Origin: Notospermus geniculatus
Taxonomy: Eukaryota > Nemertea > Pilidiophora > Heteronemertea > Lineidae
Direction: 5' to 3'
NCBI GenBank assembly: GCA_002633025.1
Contig: NMRB01000494.1
Coordinates: 193,060 to 257,059 of the forward strand
DNA length: 64,000 nucleotides
Shown: in pieces, positions 37,261-48,168 of the stretch
How positions within the stretch are numbered: position 1 is the first letter of the stretch
Layout of the letters: the number at the start of each line of letters is the position of its first letter
Position numbers and translations under genes: made by a program
Notes under the pieces: generated by a model
Database searches by the model: none
What the model was told of the DNA's origin: nothing
Seen by the model: only the letters and a program-made list of their open reading frames with translations

Positions 37261-39651
37261 CAAGTGATTTCTCTATTATTCATGATTATGAAGTGTAGCC
37301 GAGGCATGCTGAGAAGTGATTTTTATCCACAGGAATGTTGGCTGTGGGTTTTGAAGAAGGGCTAACAGTATTTTGTATCCCATTAACACCTACTAGGCTT
37401 GTATTTCTATTCTCATCAGCTAGGGCTTACATGCTCACACAAAACAATACAGGAAACAAGTTATACAGGAAACTACTATCTGGGAGACAATTTTCCAAAT
37501 TTTGGAACTTGCTTCACAGTAGATGCCTCAACATGTCAACAGTTCCTTTTCAAAAGCAAATGAGGGTCACAATACAGGGTGGTTCAAAACAATGTCAGTC
37601 ATGTCAGTTCTTTTCATGGCTTCTGAGATGTGTGTTGGACATTGGATGAAAGGTCTTTCTTCATCTTTTCTTTCACATCAAAAATAATCAGGCTGCTGTC
37701 ATTTTCAATTATGTTTGACGGCAATGGTGCCCAAAGCATGAACAAACAGACCGGAATTCCAAAACATGTGAAGCCAGAACTATTTATCAAGGCAGACTGA
37801 GAGGGAAAGTTCTTTTTTTAGAACCAACAGTGAAGTGTGACTTGATCAAAAGAAGCTTGAGTAGGCAATAGCATATGAATGGTAGCTATATGAATAGAAT
37901 CATACTATGATAATTTAAATTTGACCAAAGGTAATTTTATCACACACAGGATTCTTTCCAACAATTCTCACCAGAATGATGTCAACTTGAGACAAGCCTT
38001 TTCAGAGTTCCACTCACTGCACATTTTTTCATGCAAATTGTATTCGTTGACTTAACAATAATGTCTGATGAGAGGGAAGAACTACAGTACTGCCAGTCAA
38101 AAAGAATTACCCAGGCCTACATGGTCACTATTGTAATGCATGGGATCAAATAACTTACATTACAATATACACAGTCATGGGTAGAATATTAAATTTCACA
38201 TTCTAGGACAGGTCTACTGATAATGATAAAAGAACTCTTTTTACGTAAGCCTAAAAATAAACCTGTTTGTGAGAGGCCCGGTTGACATTTTTTTCCTTTG
38301 ACATTTTACTACAGAAACGAATTGTGATCACAGAAGTTGACAATTTTTCAGACCAATTCTAATTAGCCATATTAGCGGCCAACTCCAACAAACCAGCAAA
38401 ATTGATATTTCATGGATTGAATAGTTGTGATTGATGATATGCCTGCAAGTGGTCATCAAACCGCCGGATACCATGTGTGACAATACACTCCAGCATGTTT
38501 GGGCTGAGGGGCAAGGGTTTGATTTGCCTGATTACATCAAGCGTTCAAAACATGAAATCTGCTGCAACTATAGGGATGATGAAACTAAATGCAACTTAAA
38601 ACATGAAACTTGATCACAACGGATTCAAGATACAGCCCGAGCCAGGAATAAAGCTACACATGTATACAGAACCTGATCCCATGGCATCAAGGAATCATGA
38701 TGGGTACAATGAAATTATTGGGCCAGTTCGCCAGGCATCTCTCCCAGAGACAACAGGCAGCCAGAAGCATTTGAGTAACATTATTAAAGATTCCCACTGG
38801 TATGTTCAAAACATTGGGTATTGTCAAAATGAATCCATTGCGCAATACATTTCATGTTTTATTCAGCGCTGTATCTTTTTACACAGTTACATATTGTATG
38901 AAGTCTAGTTTATTGTAGTTTCCTAGTAATACATTTCATAGTGTTTCCACTCTCGATTCCGATGACCCAAAGGAGGCAGCAGATATCAATGCAAGATATG
39001 TTGTCTATGAAAGCTGTACTTGCACATCATCAGATGACTGACTCTAAAGACAGATTTGCAACCTCTTCAGTTATTTGCCAACTGACATGACTGAGTTATT
39101 ACACAAGAACAAAGCAATTGATTACCGACTCGGAAAACCCACTTTATCAACTGCAATTTAAATTCTTATCAAAGGAAATTGGCAAATGATTTGTATTGTA
39201 TGATCTCTGACCCTAGATAAGCAATTCTTTGGGAATCTGTATGTCATGTCAGTCGTTGGAGTCGCTTTCATGTTGTAGTCTGGACTCCGGAACCTGAACC
39301 ATTATAGGCATAAAAATAATCGAAGGAAGGGGGTCAGTGGAAAGTAATATTTAGGGGCCTTTTCATTGGATCATCCTGTAGGATCATCCTTAGGTTACTG
39401 AGCCATGTGGCTTCTATCAACCTTTTGATTACTATGAATTCATATTCATATATTGGATTGCTGTTATTAGATGATTAATCTTCACTGAAAAACAAACTAA
39501 ATCATCATGCACGTAAAGGTAAGATGGAAAGAGGCACTTTCATCAAGAGTTTGTAAGAACTTGAGTAGGTATGGGGCTTTTGACGACAGGTACCCAAGCT
39601 TTGGCATCACGGCTTCTCCTAACCAGTTATAGCTGCCAAAACCACCAATAC

Positions 39652-39807
39652 CAGGGGCGGATCCAGGATTTGAGAAAAGAGGGGGCGCCCTGTGCTAGGA
39701 ACATTGAAACTTGCACCCAATTCCAAAATTTCACGGTCGATTTTACAGACTTGTTGGCCAAAAGGGGAGATGCATGCCCGGTGCACCCCTCTCTGGATCC
39801 GCGCCTG
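39652..39807. mobile_element. Miniature element with CAGGGGCGGATCCAG ends, 5-bp target site
   Basis: 156 bases, left end CAGGGGCGGATCCAGGATTT, right end CTGGATCCGCGCCTG. AATAC lies directly on both sides (39647-39651, 39808-39812). A second copy is at 63197-63372. The ends look hAT-like, but the target duplication is 5 bp in both copies. A chance open frame (39571-39981) crosses it. Confidence 0.88.
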
Positions 39808-42800
39808 AATACAACAAGGAGCAGCATCTTTACTGATGTACATGTAGATATTTTCAGAAACTCTTGCCCAACACGTATTCAAAGCTATCCTGAGTGTTTG
39901 TTTGAACACAGACCACCCCACAGCAAAACGTGTACAAGATGGACGTTCCACAAGAAGGCGTCAGTCCACAAGCAGAAATGATACCTCCTTTTACCATGCT
40001 CTGACAACCAGCCCAGACACTGACAGGTTTCCATGGCAACACTGTCTGTAACCAGATAAAAACAACTGTTGATGGACTACAGTAATCATATTTCTAGATT
40101 TATAGGACCAAGTTCGATAAACATACCCAAAATAAGCCCATCGAGGGAGCTCGTGCAGTTTGGGCCAATTTTGGTGGTGGTGGTTAATCTCAGGGGACAT
40201 CACTCCAAATCCAATATCTGATATAGTGAACACTTTATTGCACTACATGTATATGGATGTACTGGAAATGTTTTTTCTCAAGTTATCTATATTAAATGTC
40301 AATCGAGTGTTAACTGGCGTGAGAAAACTATCATGTGAAGAGGCACCCCATGTCTGCGTCAGTCTTAGATGATCACACTGTAAGTGTTTACTTGATCTGG
40401 TCAGAGCATCGGCGTCACCACTTAACACACTGAGGACAAGAACGACCACTTTAGAACATTCTTTGAGTCCAAAGACCAAAATCCTGCAGGCCTCAAAAAC
40501 ATTGGTGTCAAGCGGCATGAACAAAAAGCCACCATCCGCATCAAAAATGTAGTCGGCATATAATTGGTTGTTTCTGATATTACAGTTTCTTTTTGACCTG
40601 GTTAGTAGTGCTTATTTCGAGCCCACTCCCAATTTGGGAAAAAGGATACGTTGCCTAACTGACAGTCAAATATTGTAAAATTTTATGGCTGTTGTCATGG
40701 TAATATTTGATAGAAGTGCACTAAAATGACCTGTCCCAACGACTCCCCAAATGCTTTCTGATTGGCTGGATTATGAATATATCAAATTGCAGGTCCAAAA
40801 TGACTTTGATGACTCAAAAACAGATAAGAGTGGTAAACTTCAATATCCTGATGTGGTGGGAAACTGATGGGACTCCACCAGGGCATATTCCACCAGTGAA
40901 GTGTAGGCCCAGTCTATCAATAGTTTGAGGAGTGGCCTCGGAAATCAAGGCAATGATTCAATTGATGACCTTATTTCCACGAACCTTGATTTTATCCAGC
41001 CATATTTTCCACCAAAGCTTTATATTAGTGACAAAGCATGGTTCATTACTAACGATAAAACGATACACCAGAGAAATTTGTTCCAAATATCAGAATACAA
41101 TAATCAGATTGGGCTCCCATTAGGAGGAAAGCGATCCATCAAACTTGTAGGCCAACTCTAAGGTTGGAATTGTTGAGGTCCATAATTGAACATAATTATG
41201 CCAGCAATCACATGAACCTACATCATATAAAAATATACATGCTGGGTTATTTTTGAAGAGGTGGCTGGATGGGGCCACATGAGGTCAAAGTTCGGCAGTG
41301 AAGTGTTTCTTCAGCTACCGATCTGGAAATATAGTTGCAGCAAATGGCTGGTTGTCTCAAGGAATGAACATCTTTGACTCCACAGCTAGAAGACGATCCC
41401 TCCAAATATTTCAGTTGCTGTATGGTGTAAAAGTAGAAAATAGAAATGGCTATTTCAACTGATTGGAAAGCTTAGCTTTTGAATTTGATGGTTGTATGAA
41501 ACAGACAGATTCAGGAGAAAATAATCACAAGAATTCTCCACTAAGATCAGACTAGAGTAAGACTTACCACGAAATTTGCTTCTACTTTTTCAAAACTTAA
41601 ACCGGACCGGTCACAACGTGTATCACAATGTAGAACACTTGAGGTGAATAGTGGACCATGTCCTAAACAGTCAATGGCCTATTTTACATTGATAAAAAGG
41701 CTGACATGAATTCCTGATACCCGAGAGAGTAACACATAAATCATTGAAGCAGGACAACATATAGCGATCTCGAAAATGGATGTGTGTTAGTCACATCATG
41801 ATAAGCATGCACTATACCACATAGAGGCTGTCCTGTGCGGAATCACCACCAGTATTGATTTTAGTCAATATTTGGAGGCTACATATTCCATAGTTCAATA
41901 TACCTAATGTTAGCTCAACAAAAGCATAGTCAGTTTATCCTCATGGCAAATGCCTAGAGTATGCTGTCGACAGTGTTGCTCTAATGAGATCTTCCTTTTT
42001 GAACACAGAATTGATGCTGATATTCAACTCAAATCTGCATGTATATTTTGGAAAAGAGCTGCTATGTTTCAGTGTGGCTCATTTCAAACGGCCAAACAGT
42101 GGATTGGGGAAAGCGGCCAACAACTTTGATGGTAAGGTGAGGTTTTGATAGAACTGTCAATTGCAGAGTTGGCTAATTCAATAATCAAGTCACTCGTAAC
42201 TGAATACATCAACAAGCACTCGACAACAGAGATCTTTCAGTGGCAGTATAACTTTTATTGGACCCCTCTAGCTAACATACAGGAGAACCTGGGAGAGAAG
42301 CTCACTGAATGGTTGGTTCATCAGGCTACAAATCCTGTTGATGACAAAGCCTGAACTACATGATAGACCATGTGGTAGACGAGCTACCACTATGTCAGTG
42401 AGATCAACCCTCCATACAACATCAAAAGCCTGATGTTGCTCTAGCAAAGCTCATGCCACCTGGAAGAAAATGGATGAACTATTGGTCACGCCCAGTCAGC
42501 TCTAGGCCTGACCTCACAACCATACATGTACATCAAAATGCACCTCAGATCAATCCAGAACACATGCAGTTATGACTACATTTAATGAATACATGAATGA
42601 ATTTAATATGGACATGAATATGGAATTGACCATTATAGGAATCATGTGTACCAGAATTTTCAGGTCACAGACACAGAAATTGGTGACAAGTGCTGCCATC
42701 GGTTGACAAATGACGGAACTGATATTTGCTGATTCAGTTGCATTTACTGCCAAATTATAGCATTTCATGGTGAAGGATCCCACATGATCCTACTCTACTG

Positions 42801-42979
42801 CACATCACCACCTCAGGGAGAACTGGTCACCATTTTCAGTTGACTGAGTGAATAAAATTGAAGTGCTCTGCCCAAGAATATACCAAAGTACGTGACATAC
42901 AGGACTTCTTCCAAGTGTAACTAATGTCTTCAATCACTGTTTCATATTTCATGTAGCGGACGAGCCTGTGTATACCTAC

Positions 42980-43057
42980 ATGTTCTCCGTGGGACTCATT
43001 GTCACTGTGTTGTTCCTTGTCATCCCCCTTCTTGTCCTCTTTTTTATCCTCCGCCAT
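42980..43057 (-). CDS. EPB41: Protein 4.1, first coding exon (residues 1-26)
   Basis: The exon begins with ATG in the context AAATTATGGCGGAGG and encodes a charged, lysine- and aspartate-rich stretch starting MAEDKKEDKKGDDKE. It ends in phase 0 before a donor GTAGGT. An acceptor TTTTCAG lies 9 bases upstream of the ATG (exon edge 43066), so at least one noncoding exon should lie further upstream. No domain is recognised. Low-complexity acidic N-termini are usual in protein 4.1. The link to the next exon is inferred from matching phase 0 across a 12.8-kb intron. Confidence 0.7.
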
Positions 43058-43310
43058 AATTTATTTCTGAAAATGGACAAAAAAGAACAAATAAATGAAT
43101 TGAAAATAGGTTTCCAATTAAATTCAAGTAAAAAGCCGAATTTTTCAATGGCGCAATGCAGGAGGAAACCCCCAGTTCCGCAAAAAGTGTCATCAGATTG
43201 TAGTCACATGATCATTTTTTTGAGTATCAGGCACAATTTTTCCCCGGGGGTTAAATGATGCCTCATGTATGAAGAGTATAAAGTGTACTGATGCTGAAAA
43301 CCGAAGATAG

Positions 43311-43400
43311 GGATTTGGCCTAGTGGTAAAGGCGTGCCTCCCCTTTAAATGCTGGTGATTGATGCCTAATGCGAGGGTACGTGGGTTCGAATCTGGTAGG
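43311..43400 (+). repeat. tRNA-derived element (SINE head or tRNA pseudogene)
   Basis: TTGGCCTAGTGGTAAAGGC at about 43315-43333 fits an RNA polymerase III A box, and GGGTTCGAATC at 43383-43393 fits a B box. The spacing of about 60 bases is wide for a standard tRNA and no complete cloverleaf with paired acceptor ends could be drawn, so a SINE head or tRNA-like relic is preferred. The tail extends an unknown distance toward 43490. Confidence 0.6.
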
Positions 43401-44113
43401 AAGCGATGTCTTTCACCTTGGAAACCCATTTCTATTCTACAACAAGTAACTCCCTCTTCACTCGTTAGATGGCAGCACCAGCTTGGACAAGGCAGAATGT
43501 CAGTGCGACTCCAAATAGACGATAAAAGAATGCATTTTTGGTACCATTTTCGTGCTACTATCAATTATGAAAACAAACTGACATAAAGTGGCTGATATAC
43601 ATGCATACTACAGTTTGTAATATGATGGTAGAGAGATAATGGACTACTCAATGGGATAGCACCATGTACCAAAAACCATCAATATTCTCTAATAAACTAT
43701 TCGCCTCAGAAAGGCATTGATTTTCCGTATGAATGAAGCGGCTGTCCATCACAAGGCCGTATCGCTGGCTATTGCAAGTATAATGAGTGAAAACTGTCAT
43801 TTAATCAATCAAAGTAACACAGTTCAATACAGTTTCACAATGCCACATAGTGATCATCTCCATTATACCACCAAGGGATTTGTCATAAGGTCTACTAATG
43901 TGCCAACAGGATCTCTCTTCCCACCTTCAAATATCAAGTCCATGCAGTCATTTCAACTTTGGACTATACGCTCACAGACAGCGGAGACCCAAGACATAGT
44001 GATTTTATCTCTCAAGGTGCTCTCTTCCAAAGATGCATTGTACACTGGGACATCGTGCATATTTCAAGAACAACCCCATTTTATGCCCAATACAGGTTTT
44101 GAGTGGGAAACAG

Positions 44114-44214
44114 GGGCCATATGCATAAAACATCTTAAGTGTAAAATTTCCCTTACCTTTTGTTTGGAACAATAGTTTAAGGGAAATTTTACAGATGTTT
44201 TACGTAAGCGGCCC
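44114..44214. mobile_element. Miniature foldback element with GGGCC ends
   Basis: 101 bases. Left GGGCCATATGCATAAAACAT and right complement GGGCCGCTTACGTAAAACAT, then shared AAATTTCCCTTA. CAG lies on both sides (44111-44113, 44215-44217). It shares tips with the elements at 6421, 7976 and 21101. Confidence 0.82.
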
Positions 44215-46129
44215 CAGAACTATTGTGTGTGTAAGATGATGATTGACGACAATGACATCCCAAGTTCGCATTATGTACTTAATACAAAAGTACATGCATA
44301 CACGTGTACATGTTCCTATACGTCGTTGTGACAATTACCAGGATATAGCCAATCAAGGGCTTTCACAATTTGATTTGAACAGCTGTCCTTCAATGCTTTT
44401 TTTCAAAATTGAAATAAATTATACATGTATCTAAGTTGAGGTAAACAAAGACCCCATTCAAAACAATTAGATCGGAAAAAGCAGGTGAATTCTTGGTAGA
44501 GTCGGCACAGATTGGGAACCACAACGTCACTCTTGTCCAAGACAGGATCAACAAGCCCACACAAAAATTTCTCAGTTCAATTCACCAAGATAAGGGTAAT
44601 GATGATGGCATGTATTAGAACAGATGCCTGCCTAGGTCTGGAAATACATGCAACCCAAAACACTGAACAGGAAATCGTTACCACAGATTTATAAAGCATT
44701 TCCTGTGATGTGCCCATTGTTTCACTTGGAGGACTGTCCATAACAATACAAAGTTGAGAAGAGAATGTCTAATTAACTATTATAATTTGAGGTTAATGCT
44801 GTAAATTACTGTCCGATATAATCCTGATGATACAGACAAGAAGTGGATGAGGAAGTTTCGTAATATCTACAAACGTGCATCCCCTTCGTTTGGTCCTCAG
44901 AAGTAGCATTTAGCTCAACAGTTGATGGAAAGGTGTCTAAGCAACAATTCATAAGGAATGAATTTTTGTTCTCAGCTGACACAGTCACGACATCTCACCA
45001 GAGTCTAGCTGCCAGCAGTATCCTATACGCCTGCCTGTACTATCATCAAATGATGAATGTCAGTCATATACCATGAACAATTCGTATCACCAAGGCAACA
45101 ACAAATACACAAAGGAGGCATCCAGCCAGCAAGAGCTTCAATCAATCAATAAAGTCTAGTTATTGATAAAAAATCTGACTGTATTGATAAATGTGTTCCA
45201 TATGCATGATTATGTCTAGACACGAGCAACCATGGTGATTGTACATGAGATTTCAGGAGGAGGAGGTACATGTACTGGTCAAAGCAGATGTTGGTCTAAT
45301 GCCCTATCTCATGATCTACATACATCACAAAACTACAGCCCTTACTGATGGATGGAACCATCTGCACGAGTTTCAGGGGAGAAGGATACAACTATTCATG
45401 GCAAGAACTGGCTTACTCTTCTGACAAGTAACTGCCCTCCTGTAAAATTTCCCAGCAAAGGCGTCAGAACCGACTCTTGCCATTTAATTCTACAAGCAGA
45501 GATCTTCCATTCTGAGTGAGGAAGTTGGCTAGCCTGAAACACAACACAACGGTCAGCAAATCGTCCAGCACTCATTAGCGCATGGCGCCCATATTATTTC
45601 ACAGCGCTATTCATGCCGCTGTATTACACAGGCGACAAATCAATTTTGCGCTAATTAACAGCGGATATGATCAGTCATCAAACGGCTGCAACAAGCCAAC
45701 TCAAGTACTACTGGAGGCACCTCTCTGACTGGGTTAATACTTCCAAGTCTGTTACAGTGACCACTTGAACACACACCACATTAGGGATTCTACACTGTGG
45801 CCCATGCAGTTGGTATTGGAATTTCCATTAATTCTACTCTGTCTAGGAACAGGAAGATTAATGGGCTACACTACAGTCCTATGAGCAACTGGCTGATGGC
45901 ATAAGTGGCCAGCAGCTGAAACTGAAAGTATGAACATCAATGACAGGCAAAAAATATCTCCACACTGCAGTTTTTTTTCACAGAGAAGTTCATGAAAAGA
46001 ATGTGAAAAATAGTGCCAATGGCACTGTGCCCGCTTGGCTTGACAGCATAGTTGTACGAATCATCAGCAATCTCACTTAAGCCATATCGTAAGTACAAAC
46101 ATGCCAAAACATTGGGTAACAAGTTGATG

Positions 46130-46560
46130 AAGATCCGTTTTTAGTTTTGGCCCCCTAGTGGCAAAGTCAAGAACCAGATTTCGCCAAAATTTTGTGTGTG
46201 AATTGCTATAGCCTAGAGGTAGATATGTGCAAAGTTTCAAAGGAATAGCTGAAACCATTACAAGAAGTGCCAATTTCATAACTTCAGACAAACTTTGACC
46301 TCTGTGACCTTGAAAATTAGGTCAAATTAAAAACTGGGGTATAGTGTTATGTATCCTCATTAGATATACCCATGATAAAAATTTGATGAAGATCCGTCTC
46401 GTAGTTAGGGAGAAATGGCACTTTAGGTGATTTTGGTTTTGGCCCCCTGGTGGCAATGTCAAGAACCAGATTTCACCGAAATGCTATCTGTAAGTTGCTA
46501 TAACCTTGAGGTACATGTGTACAAAGTTTCAACACAATAACTCAAACCATTATCAAAATA
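46130..46560. repeat. Dispersed repeat array (GGCCCCCTRGTGGC units)
   Basis: Two related modules each start with GATGAAGATCCGT, GTTTTGGCCCCCTAGTGGC or GGTGGC, and CAAGAACCAGATTTC, then a stretch of the type TGCAAAGTTTCAA. The part from 46303 matches 13046-13200. A similar layout (CCACCTGGTGGCCAAGC, then ACCAAGTTTCAGATCAATAG) recurs at 62376-62530. Confidence 0.8.
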
Positions 46561-46578
46561 TAGCCCTTTGTAATTTTT

Positions 46579-46796
46579 CACAAAACGCCCCCTGGAGGCC
46601 AAAATAGGAATCCAACCGTGCTCAAAATCGAACTCGACCTAGATCTTAGGCCCATATATACACCCACCAAAGGCGAAAAAGATTCGTCAAAAAATAAACG
46701 TGCTAGAGCGCTAACAAACCAAAGTTTACGGATGCACAAAACGCCCCCTGGAGGCCAAAATAGGAATCCAACCGTGCTCAAAATCGAACTCGACCT
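46579..46796. repeat. Identical 62-bp repeats, 156 bp apart, next to an N
   Basis: 46579-46640 and 46735-46796 are identical (CACAAAACGCCCCCTGGAGG to AACTCGACCT). The second ends exactly at the N at 46797. This looks like a contig end that overlaps its neighbour. The 94 bases between may be real or allelic. Confidence 0.9.
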
Positions 46797-46838
46797 NTGT
46801 TCCAATTTCACCGCTACAAGAAATCACAATTGGGTCAA

Positions 46839-46873
46839 TGCCAGTGCCAGTGCCAGTGCCCGTGCCAGTGCCA
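46839..46873 (+). repeat. (GCCAGT)n microsatellite
   Basis: Five to six units of TGCCAG, with one variant unit (TGCCCG). Confidence 0.9.
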
Positions 46874-47496
46874 GGTTTTGAACCGACCCCATTTCAGCGT
46901 GGTATTTGAGGTGCGCATAGCTCAGCAACTGAAAAAATATGGTGAGCAAATGAAACAAATGAAATGCACTAAGATTTACATTGCAGTACCATAAAAACTC
47001 ACATTTTTGTGACTCACAAAAAATTGCAACACAAAAAAATCTTCATAATACGAAAAGAATTCCACATGTCACATGCAATCATGAGACAAAACATCTGAAT
47101 ACTTTCTGGAGCACTCACCTGGCTCAAATGTCCTGACTCAGACTGCAGCTCTATTGAATGACAAGCATGGGTGTTGCAGCACGTACAACTGATGATTCAG
47201 AATTCATTCTGGATACAAATGGAGGAAATGAAGGTGCCGATGTAAACTTCACATATGCTAACTTCACATTCACCATTATTAATTGAACAGCCAGAAGTAC
47301 TTCTCTCCTCTTCAGCAGTGGGCCAATAAGCTTCTCATAGCCGACAGTAGCTCTCATTGTTTTGATAGAAAACAAGTGGCATAACATGAGAAGTCATGAT
47401 TTTACTTACAGTACAAGTCATTCAGTTTTGACTGGCATCAGTCATGTCACCACCAAAAGCACAGTCCTCTGAAGAATTTACCCCATCAGAAATCGA

Positions 47497-47649
47497 CGTC
47501 GTATGGGCCTACATGAAAAGGCAACCAACTCAAAATCCCAATATCTCGAAGCAGTGACCTTCACGGACCATGNCGTCGTATGGGCCTACATGAAAAGGCA
47601 ACCAACTCAAAATCCCAATATCTCGAAGCAGTGACCTTCACGGACCATG
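47497..47649. repeat. Identical 76-bp direct repeat flanking an N
   Basis: 47497-47572 and 47574-47649 are identical, from CGTCGTATGGGCCTACATG to TTCACGGACCATG, with N at 47573. This is an unmerged overlap of two contigs and not biology. Confidence 0.95.
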
Positions 47650-48048
47650 CTTGTACATGTTTCCATGCCTATGTTTTGAGATCATGCATGAAAGAAAAGA
47701 AACCTGGCGGAAGCAGAGAGCTTGTCATACAGCACACCTGGAAATGAATATTTCAACCCCAATCAGACAACGATCATGTTATCTTCTTTTTTTAAACTCC
47801 ACTTCTTATCAGAAGTCCAACTATCCAATTTGCTTTGAAAGGATTCCGCTTTCAAAGGTAGGCAGTTACGGAAGGACATTTTAAAGGCAACTTTGACATA
47901 TTTGAGGGAAAACATCACAACTTTTTGAAGCCCTTCCTGAGAGCTTTTGCTTCCAAACAGTCACTGCAATAGCAATGCTGCAAACCTAAACAGAAGTTCA
48001 AGTACGTAATGCCATGTGAGCTTGACAGACATGCTGTTCGTGTAGAAG

Positions 48049-48168
48049 CACAGGGATATGGCGCCGACGCGAGACAGTAGAGTTGGGTTAGGGTTATATA
48101 ACCCTAACCCTAATCAGGGTTATAACCCTAACCCAACCCTACTGTCTCGCGTCACGTCCGTCCCTGTG
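48049..48168. mobile_element. 120-bp foldback element with telomere-like core and 8-bp target duplication
   Basis: It is flanked by an exact 8-bp repeat TGTAGAAG (48041-48048, 48169-48176). Tips CACAGGGA and TCCCTGTG are inverted, followed by GACGCGAGACAGTAG paired with CTACTGTCTCGCGTC. The core is GGGTTAGGGTTATA facing TATAACCCTAACCC, i.e. TTAGGG-type words in opposite orientations. An 8-bp duplication and CA..GGGA tips fit a hAT-type miniature element. Confidence 0.9.

Larger units (their letters stand above)
30167..42979. other. Intron of the 4.1 gene (12.8 kb)
   Basis: Between the first coding exon and the linker/F1 exon, which join in phase 0. It contains a miniature element at 39652-39807 and a candidate alternative first exon ending at 37126. 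No other gene was supported. Open frames at 37335, 38603 and 39571 have no family or splice support. Confidence 0.6.
527..43066 (-). other. EPB41: Gene locus: protein 4.1 family (EPB41/coracle type), 3' end outside window
   Basis: This is a band 4.1 cytoskeletal linker gene. Proteins of this family sit under the plasma membrane, bind membrane-protein tails through a FERM domain and tie them to spectrin and actin; in invertebrates they are septate-junction components. Read on the minus strand, the exons give a lysine-rich acidic N-terminus (about residues 1-75), FERM lobes F1 to F3 (about 77-350) and the FERM-adjacent segment (about 350-405). Signature words include [62 protein letters not shown] and FRYSGRTQ. 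All splice phases agree from exon to exon except at an N inside one exon. About 473 codons can be assembled. The spectrin-actin-binding and C-terminal domains were not found, so the gene should continue below base 1. Which vertebrate paralogue it matches cannot be told; invertebrates usually have one 4.1 gene. Confidence 0.95.

Noticed and set aside
39571-39981. 136-residue plus frame and 110-residue minus frame
   Set aside because: Both run through the CAGGGGCGGATCCAG element; open on both strands by chance of its composition.
43717-44175. 152-residue open frame on the plus strand
   Set aside because: It ends inside the miniature element at 44114-44214, lacks family-like motifs and has no splice context; length alone is not enough in AT-rich DNA.
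45590-45670. Paired GCGCTAATTA-like words, considered as a conserved enhancer
   Set aside because: No comparison sequence is available and homeodomain-type AT words are common in this window.
48049-48168. True interstitial telomere or chromosome-fusion scar
   Set aside because: Only two to three TTAGGG-type words per side, in inverted orientation, inside precise terminal repeats with an 8-bp target duplication; a transposon explains this better.
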